This document shows positions 22,305 through 30,082 of a DNA stretch of 35,475 bases, piece by piece. Within the stretch, counting starts at the first letter, position 1; each line of letters begins with the position of its first letter. A model generated the notes under the pieces. It did not search any database. It was not told the origin of the DNA and worked only from the letters and a program-made list of their open reading frames with translations. Origin of the DNA: Spirochaetaceae bacterium (GTDB taxonomy: Bacteria > Spirochaetota > Spirochaetia > SZUA-6 > Bin103); the NCBI GenBank assembly GCA_028818385.1, contig JAPPNY010000145.1, positions 1 through 35,475 of the forward strand. The letters are read 5' to 3'. Position numbers and translations under genes: made by a program.

Positions 22305-23396
22305 ATGGATACGGTTGTCGTTCAGCCCGACGCACTGCACCGGCTGGTGGCGCACGTCGCGTCCGCGGTCGGCACCCCCGCGCAGGCCGCCGACACGCTG
22401 GCGACGCACCTGGTCGGCGCCGAGCTTGCCGGCGTGCACACGCATGGCATCTTCCACATCCCCAAGTACCTGGGCGAGATCGAGCGGGGAGAGCTGATGC
22501 CCGGAGCCGAGCCGCGCGTGCTGGAGCGTGAGGCCGGCCGCCTGCTGGTGTCCGGGGAGCTCTGCTTCGGCCAGGTCGCCGCCGAGCATGTGACCCGCGA
22601 AGCGATCCCGCTGGCGCGCGAGGCCGGCGTGGCCGTCGGCGCTCTGGTGCGCGCCAACCATATCGGCCGGCTGGGCCACTACGCGGAGCTGGCCGTCGCG
22701 GAGGGACTGATCTCGCTGATCTGCGCAGGAGGATTCGCGGTCACCGGCGCGCGCGCCGCCCCGTTCGGCGGCCGCGACCGGCTGCTGGACACCAATCCGT
22801 TCTGCATGGGCTTCCCCGCCGGCCGCGAGGCGCCGGTGGTCATCGACTTCGCCACCACCGCCCTGTCCGGGGTCAAGGTGGCCAACGCGCAGGCGCGCGG
22901 CGAGGAGCTGCCGCCGGCCAGCATCGTCGACTCTGCCGGGCGCCCCACCACCGATCCCGACGACTTCTTCGCCGGCGGGGCCTACCTGCCCTTCGGCGGC
23001 GAGGCAGGCGGCCACAAGGGGTTCGCGATCATGCTGGCGGTGGAGTTGCTCGGCCGGTCGTTCACCGGCGCCGACGCGTACGCGGTGCCGGATGAAGGCG
23101 TGCCGCTCATGAGCCACCAGGGGGTGACCTTTCTGCTGCTGCGCGCCGACCTGTTCCAGCCGCTGTCGGGGGTGCTGGCCGGCAACGACGCGCTGCTCGC
23201 CGCGATCCGCGAAAGCGCCCCCGCCGCCGGCAACGATCAGGTGCTCTACCCGGGGCTGGCCGAGGCACGCGCCCGAGCCCACCGGCAGCGCCACGGCATC
23301 CCGATCGCACGCGACATCTGGGACCGCTTCGCCGACGCGGCGGCCGGGCTCGGCATCGATGCAGGCGACGCCGGAGTGGCATCCGACTCACGATAG
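22305..23396 (+). CDS. Malate/L-lactate dehydrogenase family (Ldh_2) oxidoreductase
   Basis: 363 residues of the Ldh_2/YbiC/YiaK NAD(P)-dependent family. The N-terminal helical domain carries ELAGVHTHGI, with H47 matching the catalytic His of the family's 'G.dSHG' motif. ANHIGRLGHYAELA, the NPFCMGFPA loop with its NP, FATTALSGVKVANAQARGE and the terminal GGEAGGHKGFAIMLAVELL are all conserved. The fold differs from classical MDH/LDH. Members reduce 2-oxo acids such as 2,3-diketo-L-gulonate, ureidoglycolate, pyruvate or Delta1-piperideine-2-carboxylate, so substrate cannot be read from sequence alone. In this sugar-acid setting a role in uronate-derived keto acids is plausible. A PhyH gene starts 37 bp downstream on the same strand. 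Confidence 0.88.
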   Translation: MDTVVVQPDALHRLVAHVASAVGTPAQAADTLATHLVGAELAGVHTHGIFHIPKYLGEIERGELMPGAEPRVLEREAGRLLVSGELCFGQVAAEHVTREAIPLAREAGVAVGALVRANHIGRLGHYAELAVAEGLISLICAGGFAVTGARAAPFGGRDRLLDTNPFCMGFPAGREAPVVIDFATTALSGVKVANAQARGEELPPASIVDSAGRPTTDPDDFFAGGAYLPFGGEAGGHKGFAIMLAVELLGRSFTGADAYAVPDEGVPLMSHQGVTFLLLRADLFQPLSGVLAGNDALLAAIRESAPAAGNDQVLYPGLAEARARAHRQRHGIPIARDIWDRFADAAAGLGIDAGDAGVASDSR

Positions 23397-23433
23397 CGGC
23401 TCGGCGACCGCGTTCCGGCGGGCGGAGGGATCG

Positions 23434-24237
23434 ATGGACCACGATCTGGAGATGCAGCGCTACCTGTTCGACCTGGCGGGGTTCCTGGTGATTCCCGACG
23501 TCCTGGGCCGGGGCGAGCTGGACGAATTGAACCGACTCATCGACGCCCGGCACCTGCCGCCGCCACGGGAGGAGATCCGCTTCGGGATAGCTCCCGGCAA
23601 AGTGCCGCCGCTGGCGGGATTCCTGGAGTGGGGCACACCGTTCTGTGATCTGCTCGACCACTCCGGGATCATGCCGCTGTTGCAGACCACGCTCGGCGAC
23701 TGGTTCCGCCTCGACCGCCTGTTCGGCATCAACATGGACGCCGGCATGGACTTCGGCCAGCTCCACGGCGGCAACGCGCCGTACTCGCCTGGCGAGTCCT
23801 ATCACGTGCGCGACGGCATGATTCAGAACGGCTTTACCGTCGTGTCGTGGAACCTGGTGGACACCGGGCCGGCGTACGGCGGGTTCTGCTGCGTTCCGGG
23901 AAGCCACAAGAGCAACTTCGTCCGCCCCAACCCGGTTTCCGCGTTGACGCACGGACACTGGGAGATGATGGACGGTGACGACTTGGCTCCCGGCGTGGTG
24001 ATACCGGAGGCGCCGGCGGGTTCGGTGGTGCTGTTCTCCGAAGCGCTGACACACGGCACCGCGCCCTGGAAGGGCACCCACCGGCGCCGCACCCTCATCT
24101 ACAAGTACTGCCAGTCGCACATCGCCTGGTCGACGCGCCGCGTACCGCCGCCTGCTTCGGTGCCGCTCACCCCGCGCCAGCAGATCCTGTTCCAGAAGCC
24201 GGCCAACCGCGGCGCGGCCACGTCCATGGTATGCTGA
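23434..24237 (+). CDS. PhyH-family (phytanoyl-CoA dioxygenase-like) protein
   Basis: 267 residues, with GGAGGG 5-6 bp before the ATG at 23434. The N-terminus MQRYLFDLAGFLVIPDVL is the usual PhyH opening. GQLHGGNAPY (H111) and EALTHGTAPW (H207) hold the presumed iron histidines, and VSWNLVDTGPAYGGFCCVPGSHKSNF is the conserved double-stranded beta-helix core. This subgroup carries an HGG motif rather than plain HxD, so the metal site may differ from human PhyH. It is expected to be a cytosolic 2-oxoglutarate-dependent hydroxylase of unknown substrate. Downstream of the Ldh_2 gene, probably in one transcript. Its stop lies in ATGCTGA, which could couple it to the following reading frame. Confidence 0.85.
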   Translation: MDHDLEMQRYLFDLAGFLVIPDVLGRGELDELNRLIDARHLPPPREEIRFGIAPGKVPPLAGFLEWGTPFCDLLDHSGIMPLLQTTLGDWFRLDRLFGINMDAGMDFGQLHGGNAPYSPGESYHVRDGMIQNGFTVVSWNLVDTGPAYGGFCCVPGSHKSNFVRPNPVSALTHGHWEMMDGDDLAPGVVIPEAPAGSVVLFSEALTHGTAPWKGTHRRRTLIYKYCQSHIAWSTRRVPPPASVPLTPRQQILFQKPANRGAATSMVC

Positions 24238-24240
24238 AGT

Positions 24241-24268
24241 GGCCTCGTCTTCCGAAGACGGAGGTGCC
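24241..24268 (+). promoter_or_regulatory. Hairpin overlapping the ribosome-binding site of the next gene
   Basis: The core CGTCTT-CCG-AAGACG (24246-24260) extends with a bulge through GGCCTC and GGAGGTGCC. The right arm contains GGAGG, the likely Shine-Dalgarno of the GTG at 24276. Folding could hide the site and limit translation. There is no T-tract, so it is not a normal terminator. Confidence 0.4.
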
Positions 24269-24275
24269 TTCGACC

Positions 24276-24743
24276 GTGACGATCTCAACCGCGCTCAGGC
24301 TCGCGCCCATGGCTCTCTTCTTCTGCGTGGCGGCCGGCGCGCATGCCGACGCACCGTCGTGGCTGCATGAGGCCATCCGCAAGGACAACCCCGACGAGCT
24401 CGGGTACCGGGTGTTCGTGGACCTGGACTGCCCGATCGGGCGGGAGGACGTCGAGCGGGTTCTGGACGCGACGCTGGCGCGCGGCGCACTGACGAAGTCC
24501 CAGTACGGGCTCGTGGAGCTGCACCTGCGGATCGTCGTGTCCTGCTTCGCGCCGGACGAGGGTGAGCTTGTCTTCAGTCAGGAGATACACTTCAGTCCGC
24601 CCTGGGATACCGACCGGCCGGAGATGGTGTACGACTGGAACTTCGGCCGCTACGGAGTCGGCGGCCGCACGTTCATCCTGCAGAGCGTCACCCGCAGCGT
24701 CGAGGACGCGATCGCGGAGTACCTGCTGGCGAACTTCGGTTAG
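24276..24743 (+). CDS. Small exported protein of unknown function
   Basis: 155 residues from the GTG at 24276, picked because GGAGG lies 11 bp upstream and the product then begins with a standard signal peptide (VTISTALRLAPMALFFCVAAG, cleavage near AHA-DA). An ATG at 24231 within the PhyH stop gives a 15-residue extension without signal character. The mature part (~130 residues) begins SWLHEAIRKDNPDEL and has alternating strands and helices, with VFVDLDCPIGREDVERVL and a DRPEMVYDWNFGRYGVGGR region. I do not recognise the family. No lipobox is present, so a soluble periplasmic location is likely. It ends 4 bp into the stop of the convergent sialidase-like gene. Confidence 0.6.
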   Translation: MTISTALRLAPMALFFCVAAGAHADAPSWLHEAIRKDNPDELGYRVFVDLDCPIGREDVERVLDATLARGALTKSQYGLVELHLRIVVSCFAPDEGELVFSQEIHFSPPWDTDRPEMVYDWNFGRYGVGGRTFILQSVTRSVEDAIAEYLLANFG

Positions 24744-25828
24744 CGCCCCAAGACCGTCGCCGTCGGGTCGGCGAGGATGAGTCCGCGGATCTCCGAGTCG
24801 GGGCCGCCGGCGGTCGGGCGCGGGCTGGTGTAGAACGCGCAATAGACGGTGCCGTCGGGGAGCGTCACCATCGACGGGTAGGCGCAATCGCCACTGTCGT
24901 CGGCGTACAGGCTGTCCAGGACCTGCCAAGTCGCGCCGCCGTCCCGGCTCACCGCGCAGCCCAGGCCGAACGCCTCCTCGGTTCGTACACGGTAGGCGCA
25001 CAGGATGGCGCCGGACTCCAGCGCGAGCAGCGCCGGCGACTGGCCCGGCATCGGCGTGGGCTCGAGCTCGCTCCAGGAGAGCCCGTCGTCCTCGGACCAG
25101 GCGCAATACAGCCGTTTCCTGGCGTTGGCGCGCACCACCGCAAGCAGCCGGCCGTCGGCCAGCCGCAGCAGATCGGTCTCGCTCGGCCGCAGGGGCGAGG
25201 CCGGGTCCGCGGAGACGAACGAGTGCTCCCGCCACGAGCGGCCGCCGTCGTCGGAGCGGACGATCGCCAGGACCCGCTGCAGCTCGTCGGTACGGTCGGC
25301 CGGTGTGCCGTAGAACGGGACGATCAGCGCGCCGCCGGCCAGCTCCTGGATCTTCCCGTAGCAGAACCCCCGGCCGGTGGCGCTGATGAACGGCATTTCG
25401 AGCGGCGGCCCGTGCGGACGCCACGTCCGGCCGCCGTCCTCCGAACGGATGAAGGCGCCGCGCGCGAAGAAGGCGCCCTCGCCGGCGTCTCCGGCTTCCT
25501 CGGCGCCGAGGTGGCGGGCGCGCACGCAGTGCAGCAGCAGGCTGCCGTCGGCCAGGCGGGTCAGGCCGTGATGGGTGAACACGTCCCACCCCGGCTCGGC
25601 GACCACCGGCCGGCGGAACGGCCACGTCAGCCCGCCGTCCTCCGAGCGAGCCACCCAGACGACGCCGTCGTCGGTCTTGTGGTGGTCGGGGCCGACCTTG
25701 TAAGCGACCACCAGGCCGCCGTCTTCCGTGCGCTCGAGCGACGGCCACGCCCGGTGGCCAGTGCCGGGAACGGCGGCGCCGGGGCCGGCGGCTACCGCAA
25801 CCTCGCGGATGACCTCGATCGGCCCCAT
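24740..25828 (-). CDS. BNR/Asp-box (sialidase-like) beta-propeller protein
   Basis: 362 residues from the ATG at 25828, which overlaps the stop of the upstream gene (TGATG). At least five Asp-boxes of form SxDxGxTW are visible: SEDGGLTW, SEDGGRTW, SDDGGRSW, SEDDGLSW and SRDGGATW, spaced about one propeller blade apart. HRAWPSLERTEDGGLVVAY at the N-terminus has the R/P loop seen in bacterial sialidase-fold proteins. Exo-alpha-sialidase is the usual annotation, but without a confirmed arginine triad it may be another glycosidase, a lactonase-like enzyme or a binding protein. No signal peptide is present, so it should be cytosolic. Translationally coupled to the FG-GAP gene. Confidence 0.75.
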   Translation of the reverse strand: MGPIEVIREVAVAAGPGAAVPGTGHRAWPSLERTEDGGLVVAYKVGPDHHKTDDGVVWVARSEDGGLTWPFRRPVVAEPGWDVFTHHGLTRLADGSLLLHCVRARHLGAEEAGDAGEGAFFARGAFIRSEDGGRTWRPHGPPLEMPFISATGRGFCYGKIQELAGGALIVPFYGTPADRTDELQRVLAIVRSDDGGRSWREHSFVSADPASPLRPSETDLLRLADGRLLAVVRANARKRLYCAWSEDDGLSWSELEPTPMPGQSPALLALESGAILCAYRVRTEEAFGLGCAVSRDGGATWQVLDSLYADDSGDCAYPSMVTLPDGTVYCAFYTSPRPTAGGPDSEIRGLILADPTATVLGR

Positions 25829-28197
25829 CACGCGCTTCCCGCGACCTCCGCCCGGTGGTAGATGCCGTTCACCCAGTCGTGGTGAAAGAAGTACAGCCCG
25901 CCCGACTCGCCGCCCACGATCAGGTCGGGGGTGCCGTCGCCGTCCCAGTCACAGGCGGTCACGTGGCTCTCGTGCTGGGAGACCTTGACCGGCGTTCCCC
26001 GCTCGTCCCGGATCGGCCGCGGTCGGTCGAACCGGGGTTCCGCGTTGCTGCCCACGTTCTCCATCACGAAGGTGTACCAGCACGAGGAAACGATCAGGTC
26101 CAGGGTGCCGGTGCCCGTCCAGTCGCAGGCGGCCAAGGTGGCCGCCGGCTCCCTCCAGACGCCCGGCAGCCCCTGCGGAAACGGCACGCCCTCGGCGTCG
26201 GCGAGCGCCTGCCCGATGTCGGCGTTCATGATTTCGGCGCCGTCGGCGTAGCACAGCGGCACCGGCGGCTCCAGCACCCGTGCCCCGTCGGCGCCCTGCC
26301 CCTGCGCGAAGATGCTGACCCTGCCCTTGCTGTCGACCGCCACCAGCTCCAGGCGGCCGTCCCCGTCGAAGTCGGCGGCTGCCGGACCCTTGCGGAAGCC
26401 GAACGGGTCGTGCAGCCCGCGGACCCCGAGCTGCAGCCATGTTTCGTAGCGGTTCTCCGCCGGATCGTAGCCGCGCAGCCAGACCAGACGGTTGCTGTTG
26501 TTGCCGACGATGATGTCCAGCCTGCCGTCCCCGTCCCAGTCGCAGACCAGCGGCTTGAGCTGTCCGCACGGGCCCTCGGAGTTCTGATCTTTCATCAGGC
26601 CCTCGCGATACACGCGTACCGGGACGCCGGCGGCATCCGTGACCCGCTCGGGCTGCGCGTACGCCGGCGCGTCCCGCGTGCCGTGATTCCGTACCAGGGT
26701 GATGTAGCCGGCCAGGTTGCCGCACACCAGGTCGAACGCCCCGTCCCCGCGCACGTCGATCGGATCGCCCTTGACCATCCCGCAGTGCTTGACCTTGCAG
26801 CCCTCGCCGAGCAGCGGGCCCGAGTCGCGAAAGCTGTCCGGCTGCCACGGGTCGTCGCCGACCTGCCGGAAGTAGCGGAATCCATGATCGCTGTACCAGC
26901 TCGCGCGCAGGCAGCCGCGAAACGCGGCGTCGTCGACGAAGCGAAAGCCGAACGCCATGTCGTCCCGGCTCCACGGCAGGGTGCCGTCCAGCATGAGCTC
27001 CGGCTCCGAGGGCGAGCCGACGTTGCGCCACACCTCGATCCACGGTCCGTGGAACCGCTCCACGTGACAGCACAGCAGCTCCAGGACGCCGTCGCCGTCG
27101 ATGTCGGCCACGTCGAAGCTGAGCGCGCGCCCGTTGGTGAAGTTGCAGGTGCGCCAGTCGGCGAGCTTGTTGTCCGACCCGAAGATGCGTCCTCCCGAGA
27201 TCGGAAACGGGCCGGATCGAAAGCGCCAGTCGCCGCCTTCCGGGTCCCGGCCGTCGTTCAGCATCAGGAAGATCTGCTCGCTCTCGGAGCGGTGCCGCTT
27301 GTTCTTTGCGCGCGACCCGATCACCAGCGACGGACGCCCGCTCGAGTCCCAGTCGACCGCCCGCACGTGCAGGTACCGGCCGACGCCGAATCCTTCCGGA
27401 AACGGCACGCGGCAGGCCAGCTCCAGCTCCGGCAGTCCCGCGGCGTCGCGCGTCCCGAGGTTTCGGTACACCTTGATGCCGCCGTGGCGGCTGATGGTGA
27501 CCAGGTCCGGCCGGCCGCTCCCGAACCAGTCGAAGGTGTCGCAGCTTATGTAGTCCTCGCTGATGTAGCCGTGGCGAGGCCCCGAGAATCGCTCGATGTT
27601 GCCGTTGAGCTGCTGCTGATCGACGCCGCCGGCCGACAGCCGCAGCGGCGGCGCGAAGCGAGGCTCGGCGTTGCTGCCGATGTTGCGCCAGAAGAACACC
27701 GCCCCCCACGGCATGCCGATCACGTTGCTGTGGTGGCAGGCGCACAGGACATCGACCAGGCCGTCGCCGTCCCAGTCCACGGCCATCGGAAACGGGTGGC
27801 GGCCGGGAGCGTCGAGCGGCTGCCAGCGCGATCCGTTGTAGGCGAGCTCCTCGCCCACTCCCACGATCGGCAGATGCGGCGCCGCCGCCATGCTGCCGTC
27901 CTCGGCACGGAGCGAGCACTCGATCGACCACGCGCTGCCGGCCGGCGCGGCGTCGACCATCCACGCCACCCAGCCCCGGTTGGAGTGATACAGCGTCTCC
28001 GCGAACTGCACCGGATACTCGCGCGTGCCGTCGGCCGTGCTCCGCTTGACGACGATGGTGTGCGGATCGACCAGACGGTCGCCTGAGCGCGCGGCGAGGA
28101 TGGGAGCGAAGTCGATCTCCATGCGCACCGGCGTCGGGAATCCTGCGCGGGGGTCGATCTCCACGCTGAGATCGGCCGAAAACGAGATGTCGTCCAT
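25828..28197 (-). CDS. FG-GAP/VCBS-repeat protein without signal peptide
   Basis: 789 residues, with AGGAGGA 4 bp before the ATG. The first ~110 residues form a beta domain. The remainder is made of FG-GAP repeats with calcium-loop motifs such as DWDGDGLVDVL, DIDGDGVLELL, DWDGDGRLDII, DFDGDGRLELV and DWDGDGTPDLI, each followed by W..N.G...EP(R/E)F-type segments (FFWRNIGSNAEPRF). This predicts a seven- or eight-bladed integrin-like propeller binding calcium and probably glycan. FG-GAP proteins are normally secreted, but the N-terminus (MDDISFSADLSVEIDPRAGF) shows no signal peptide, lipobox or membrane helix. It overlaps the downstream sialidase-like gene and is separated from the transporter by a terminator. 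Confidence 0.8.
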   Translation of the reverse strand: MDDISFSADLSVEIDPRAGFPTPVRMEIDFAPILAARSGDRLVDPHTIVVKRSTADGTREYPVQFAETLYHSNRGWVAWMVDAAPAGSAWSIECSLRAEDGSMAAAPHLPIVGVGEELAYNGSRWQPLDAPGRHPFPMAVDWDGDGLVDVLCACHHSNVIGMPWGAVFFWRNIGSNAEPRFAPPLRLSAGGVDQQQLNGNIERFSGPRHGYISEDYISCDTFDWFGSGRPDLVTISRHGGIKVYRNLGTRDAAGLPELELACRVPFPEGFGVGRYLHVRAVDWDSSGRPSLVIGSRAKNKRHRSESEQIFLMLNDGRDPEGGDWRFRSGPFPISGGRIFGSDNKLADWRTCNFTNGRALSFDVADIDGDGVLELLCCHVERFHGPWIEVWRNVGSPSEPELMLDGTLPWSRDDMAFGFRFVDDAAFRGCLRASWYSDHGFRYFRQVGDDPWQPDSFRDSGPLLGEGCKVKHCGMVKGDPIDVRGDGAFDLVCGNLAGYITLVRNHGTRDAPAYAQPERVTDAAGVPVRVYREGLMKDQNSEGPCGQLKPLVCDWDGDGRLDIIVGNNSNRLVWLRGYDPAENRYETWLQLGVRGLHDPFGFRKGPAAADFDGDGRLELVAVDSKGRVSIFAQGQGADGARVLEPPVPLCYADGAEIMNADIGQALADAEGVPFPQGLPGVWREPAATLAACDWTGTGTLDLIVSSCWYTFVMENVGSNAEPRFDRPRPIRDERGTPVKVSQHESHVTACDWDGDGTPDLIVGGESGGLYFFHHDWVNGIYHRAEVAGSA

Positions 28198-28229
28198 GAC
28201 TCCTCCTGTGGCGATGAGAAGAATCGAAA

Positions 28230-28261
28230 CGAGGGGGATGGACCGCCGGTCATCCCCCTCG
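28230..28261 (-). terminator. Rho-independent terminator of the sugar transporter operon
   Basis: Eleven perfect pairs (CGAGGGGGATG with CATCCCCCTCG) continue with GACC/GGTC around one bulged base and a GCC loop. On the minus strand the stem is followed by TTTCGATTCTTCTC, a T-rich tail. It lies 30 bp beyond the expected native stop of the binding-protein gene (28291). Confidence 0.75.
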
Positions 28262-29959
28262 CCTGAAGCCGCCTGCGGGGCGGCAGCCGGCTACGGGCCG
28301 ATCACCTTGTTGCCCATCTCCAGCTCGGGAACGATCGGCGCCTTCTTGAGCTCGGCGAGCAGCGCGCTGCCGCCCGCATTCATTCATGAAGCGCTCGACG
28401 TGGCCTTCCCACTCGGCGTCCAGGTCGCCCTGGCCGGTGATGATCCGCCACATGAACTCCGAATGAAGGGTACCCATCGCGGTGCCGTATTGCTGGCGCA
28501 CCTCCTGGAAATCGGTCTCCACGAAAACGTCGTAGCGGTACGGCCTGTTCGACACCCAGGACCACTTGCCGGCGGTCAGCTCGGCGTTTACCGCGGTCTG
28601 CTGCGGGTCGCCGGCGATCTCTGGAAACCAGTCGGGCACGTTGTAGCGGAACGCGTAGATGCCGTCGGGGTGCGGCGGCCGTTGCGATCCGATGCGCCCC
28701 GCGAACGAGTAATACGGCTCGCCGGCCCACTCGAAGTGCTGGCCCTCGACTCCGTAGTGGATGAGGATGAAGCCCTCGCGGGTCCAGTTGGTCCAGTCGG
28801 CGATTTCCAGGATCTTGGCGAGCTTCTCGTCGCTGACATCCGCGCGCACGCCATACCCGCCGGAGACGACCCACAGCGGGTAGTCCCACGGCGCGCCGGC
28901 GAAGCCGTCCGGACCGGTGAATCCCGGCACGACGGCCACGTTCGCCTCCGGATCACGCATCAGGATGTTCATCGGCGGACGCGTCTCGTTGCCGAAGCCG
29001 ATGCCGTCGGTCCAGATGCCCGAGCGCCCTTCGCCGATGAGGGCCCAGGCGTCGTTGTAGCCGAAGTCCGGGAGCTGCTGCGGGATCAGCTTGTCCGCGT
29101 ACCACTTGGACAGGGTGCGCAGTCCCTCCTTCCAGCGGTCGGAGGTGACCCCGAGCCTGGTCTCACCGTCATCGAAATACGTCCACCAATACACCCAGCC
29201 GTCCACGCCGAACGCGCCCGAGATCGGCCGTATGCCGCGGTGGGCGGCGGTGACGGCGTGCGCGACGGTGTCGTTCTTGCCGTTGCCGTCCGGGTCGCCG
29301 TCGCGGAACGCGTACATGATCGTTTCCAGGTCATCGATGGTGATCTGCGCGTCGTAGAACTGGTAGCGTCCGTCGAACTGCGGGTCCTTGCCGCTCGGCG
29401 TATAGTCGATCAGCAGCGACTCGTCGAACGGAATGCCCACGTTCTCGATCCAGTCGATGCGGATCTTCGGCAGGTCGCTGACCCCCTGACCGTTGCCCTT
29501 GTAGGCGGCCAGCACGTACACGGACTCCGCGTCTTCCGGCGCGTTGGCCATCAGCCAGATCGCCGGGTACTTGTCGTAGTGCTCGGTCATGTTCGGCGCG
29601 TGGTCGCGGATCATCTGCTTCGGGATCGACCGCATGAGGCCGTCCTGATACATCTTGAGCGGGTCCTGCCCGCGGATGAACTCGCCGACGTCCGGCAGCT
29701 CGCCGGTGGAGACCAGCAGATTCCGTTCGTCGGCATCGTTGAGGTCGACCTGCTTGAGCTTGAGGTCGACGCCGAAGCGCTCCTCGATCATGGTCACCAC
29801 CAACGCGTCCTCGGGCACGCTGTAGGTCCACGATCCGATCCATTCGATCTCCATCGGCCCGGAGGCTCCCTCCTCCGCCGTCGGCGCCGCGCCGGCGATC
29901 GTCGCCGCGAGCAGCAGCCCCGCGAACAGAAGGCCCGTCCCTCGTCGTGCGTATCTCAT
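28250..29959 (-). CDS. Extracellular solute-binding protein of a sugar ABC transporter, 3' end frameshifted
   Basis: 569 residues as read; GGAGGA 5 bp before the ATG at 29959. Residues 1-~25 (RGTGLLFAGLLLAATIAGAA) are a Sec signal peptide without a lipobox cysteine, so the mature protein should be periplasmic. The body matches LplA-type family 1 binding proteins, including the calcium-loop phrase DGDPDGNGKNDTVAHAV and WTNWTREGFILIHYGVEGQHFEW. Near 28377 a CATT duplication (AATGAATG on the coding strand) shifts the frame. The unduplicated frame would read NAGGSALLAELKKAPIVPEL and end at TAG 28291-28293, as in relatives. The shifted frame instead adds Arg/Gly-rich sequence and stops inside the terminator. 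Either a real mutation or an assembly/sequencing error. Function: captures an oligosaccharide for the two upstream permeases. Confidence 0.85.
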   Translation of the reverse strand: MRYARRGTGLLFAGLLLAATIAGAAPTAEEGASGPMEIEWIGSWTYSVPEDALVVTMIEERFGVDLKLKQVDLNDADERNLLVSTGELPDVGEFIRGQDPLKMYQDGLMRSIPKQMIRDHAPNMTEHYDKYPAIWLMANAPEDAESVYVLAAYKGNGQGVSDLPKIRIDWIENVGIPFDESLLIDYTPSGKDPQFDGRYQFYDAQITIDDLETIMYAFRDGDPDGNGKNDTVAHAVTAAHRGIRPISGAFGVDGWVYWWTYFDDGETRLGVTSDRWKEGLRTLSKWYADKLIPQQLPDFGYNDAWALIGEGRSGIWTDGIGFGNETRPPMNILMRDPEANVAVVPGFTGPDGFAGAPWDYPLWVVSGGYGVRADVSDEKLAKILEIADWTNWTREGFILIHYGVEGQHFEWAGEPYYSFAGRIGSQRPPHPDGIYAFRYNVPDWFPEIAGDPQQTAVNAELTAGKWSWVSNRPYRYDVFVETDFQEVRQQYGTAMGTLHSEFMWRIITGQGDLDAEWEGHVERFMNECGRQRAARRAQEGADRSRAGDGQQGDRPVAGCRPAGGFRRGG

Positions 29960-29984
29960 GTGTTCCTCCCCATGAGCTCGTTTC

Positions 29985-30068
29985 GTGGGTATGGCACCCA
30001 CACCGTGCGACAGCGCACCGCTGCCGCGATGGCCCTTTCCCGATTCATCTCAGTCCCGATTCATCTCA
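29985..30068 (-). promoter_or_regulatory. Intercistronic hairpins and a tandem repeat before the binding-protein gene
   Basis: GTGGGT-ATGGC-ACCCAC (29985-30001) and GTGCG-ACAG-CGCAC (30005-30018) are two hairpins. A 15-bp unit TCCCGATTCATCTCA is repeated at 30038-30052 and 30054-30068. This 123-bp gap separates the permease gene from the binding-protein gene and may process or stabilise the mRNA, or bind a regulator, so that the binding protein is made in excess. Confidence 0.4.
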
Positions 30069-30082
30069 TAGGCCCGGCCTCC

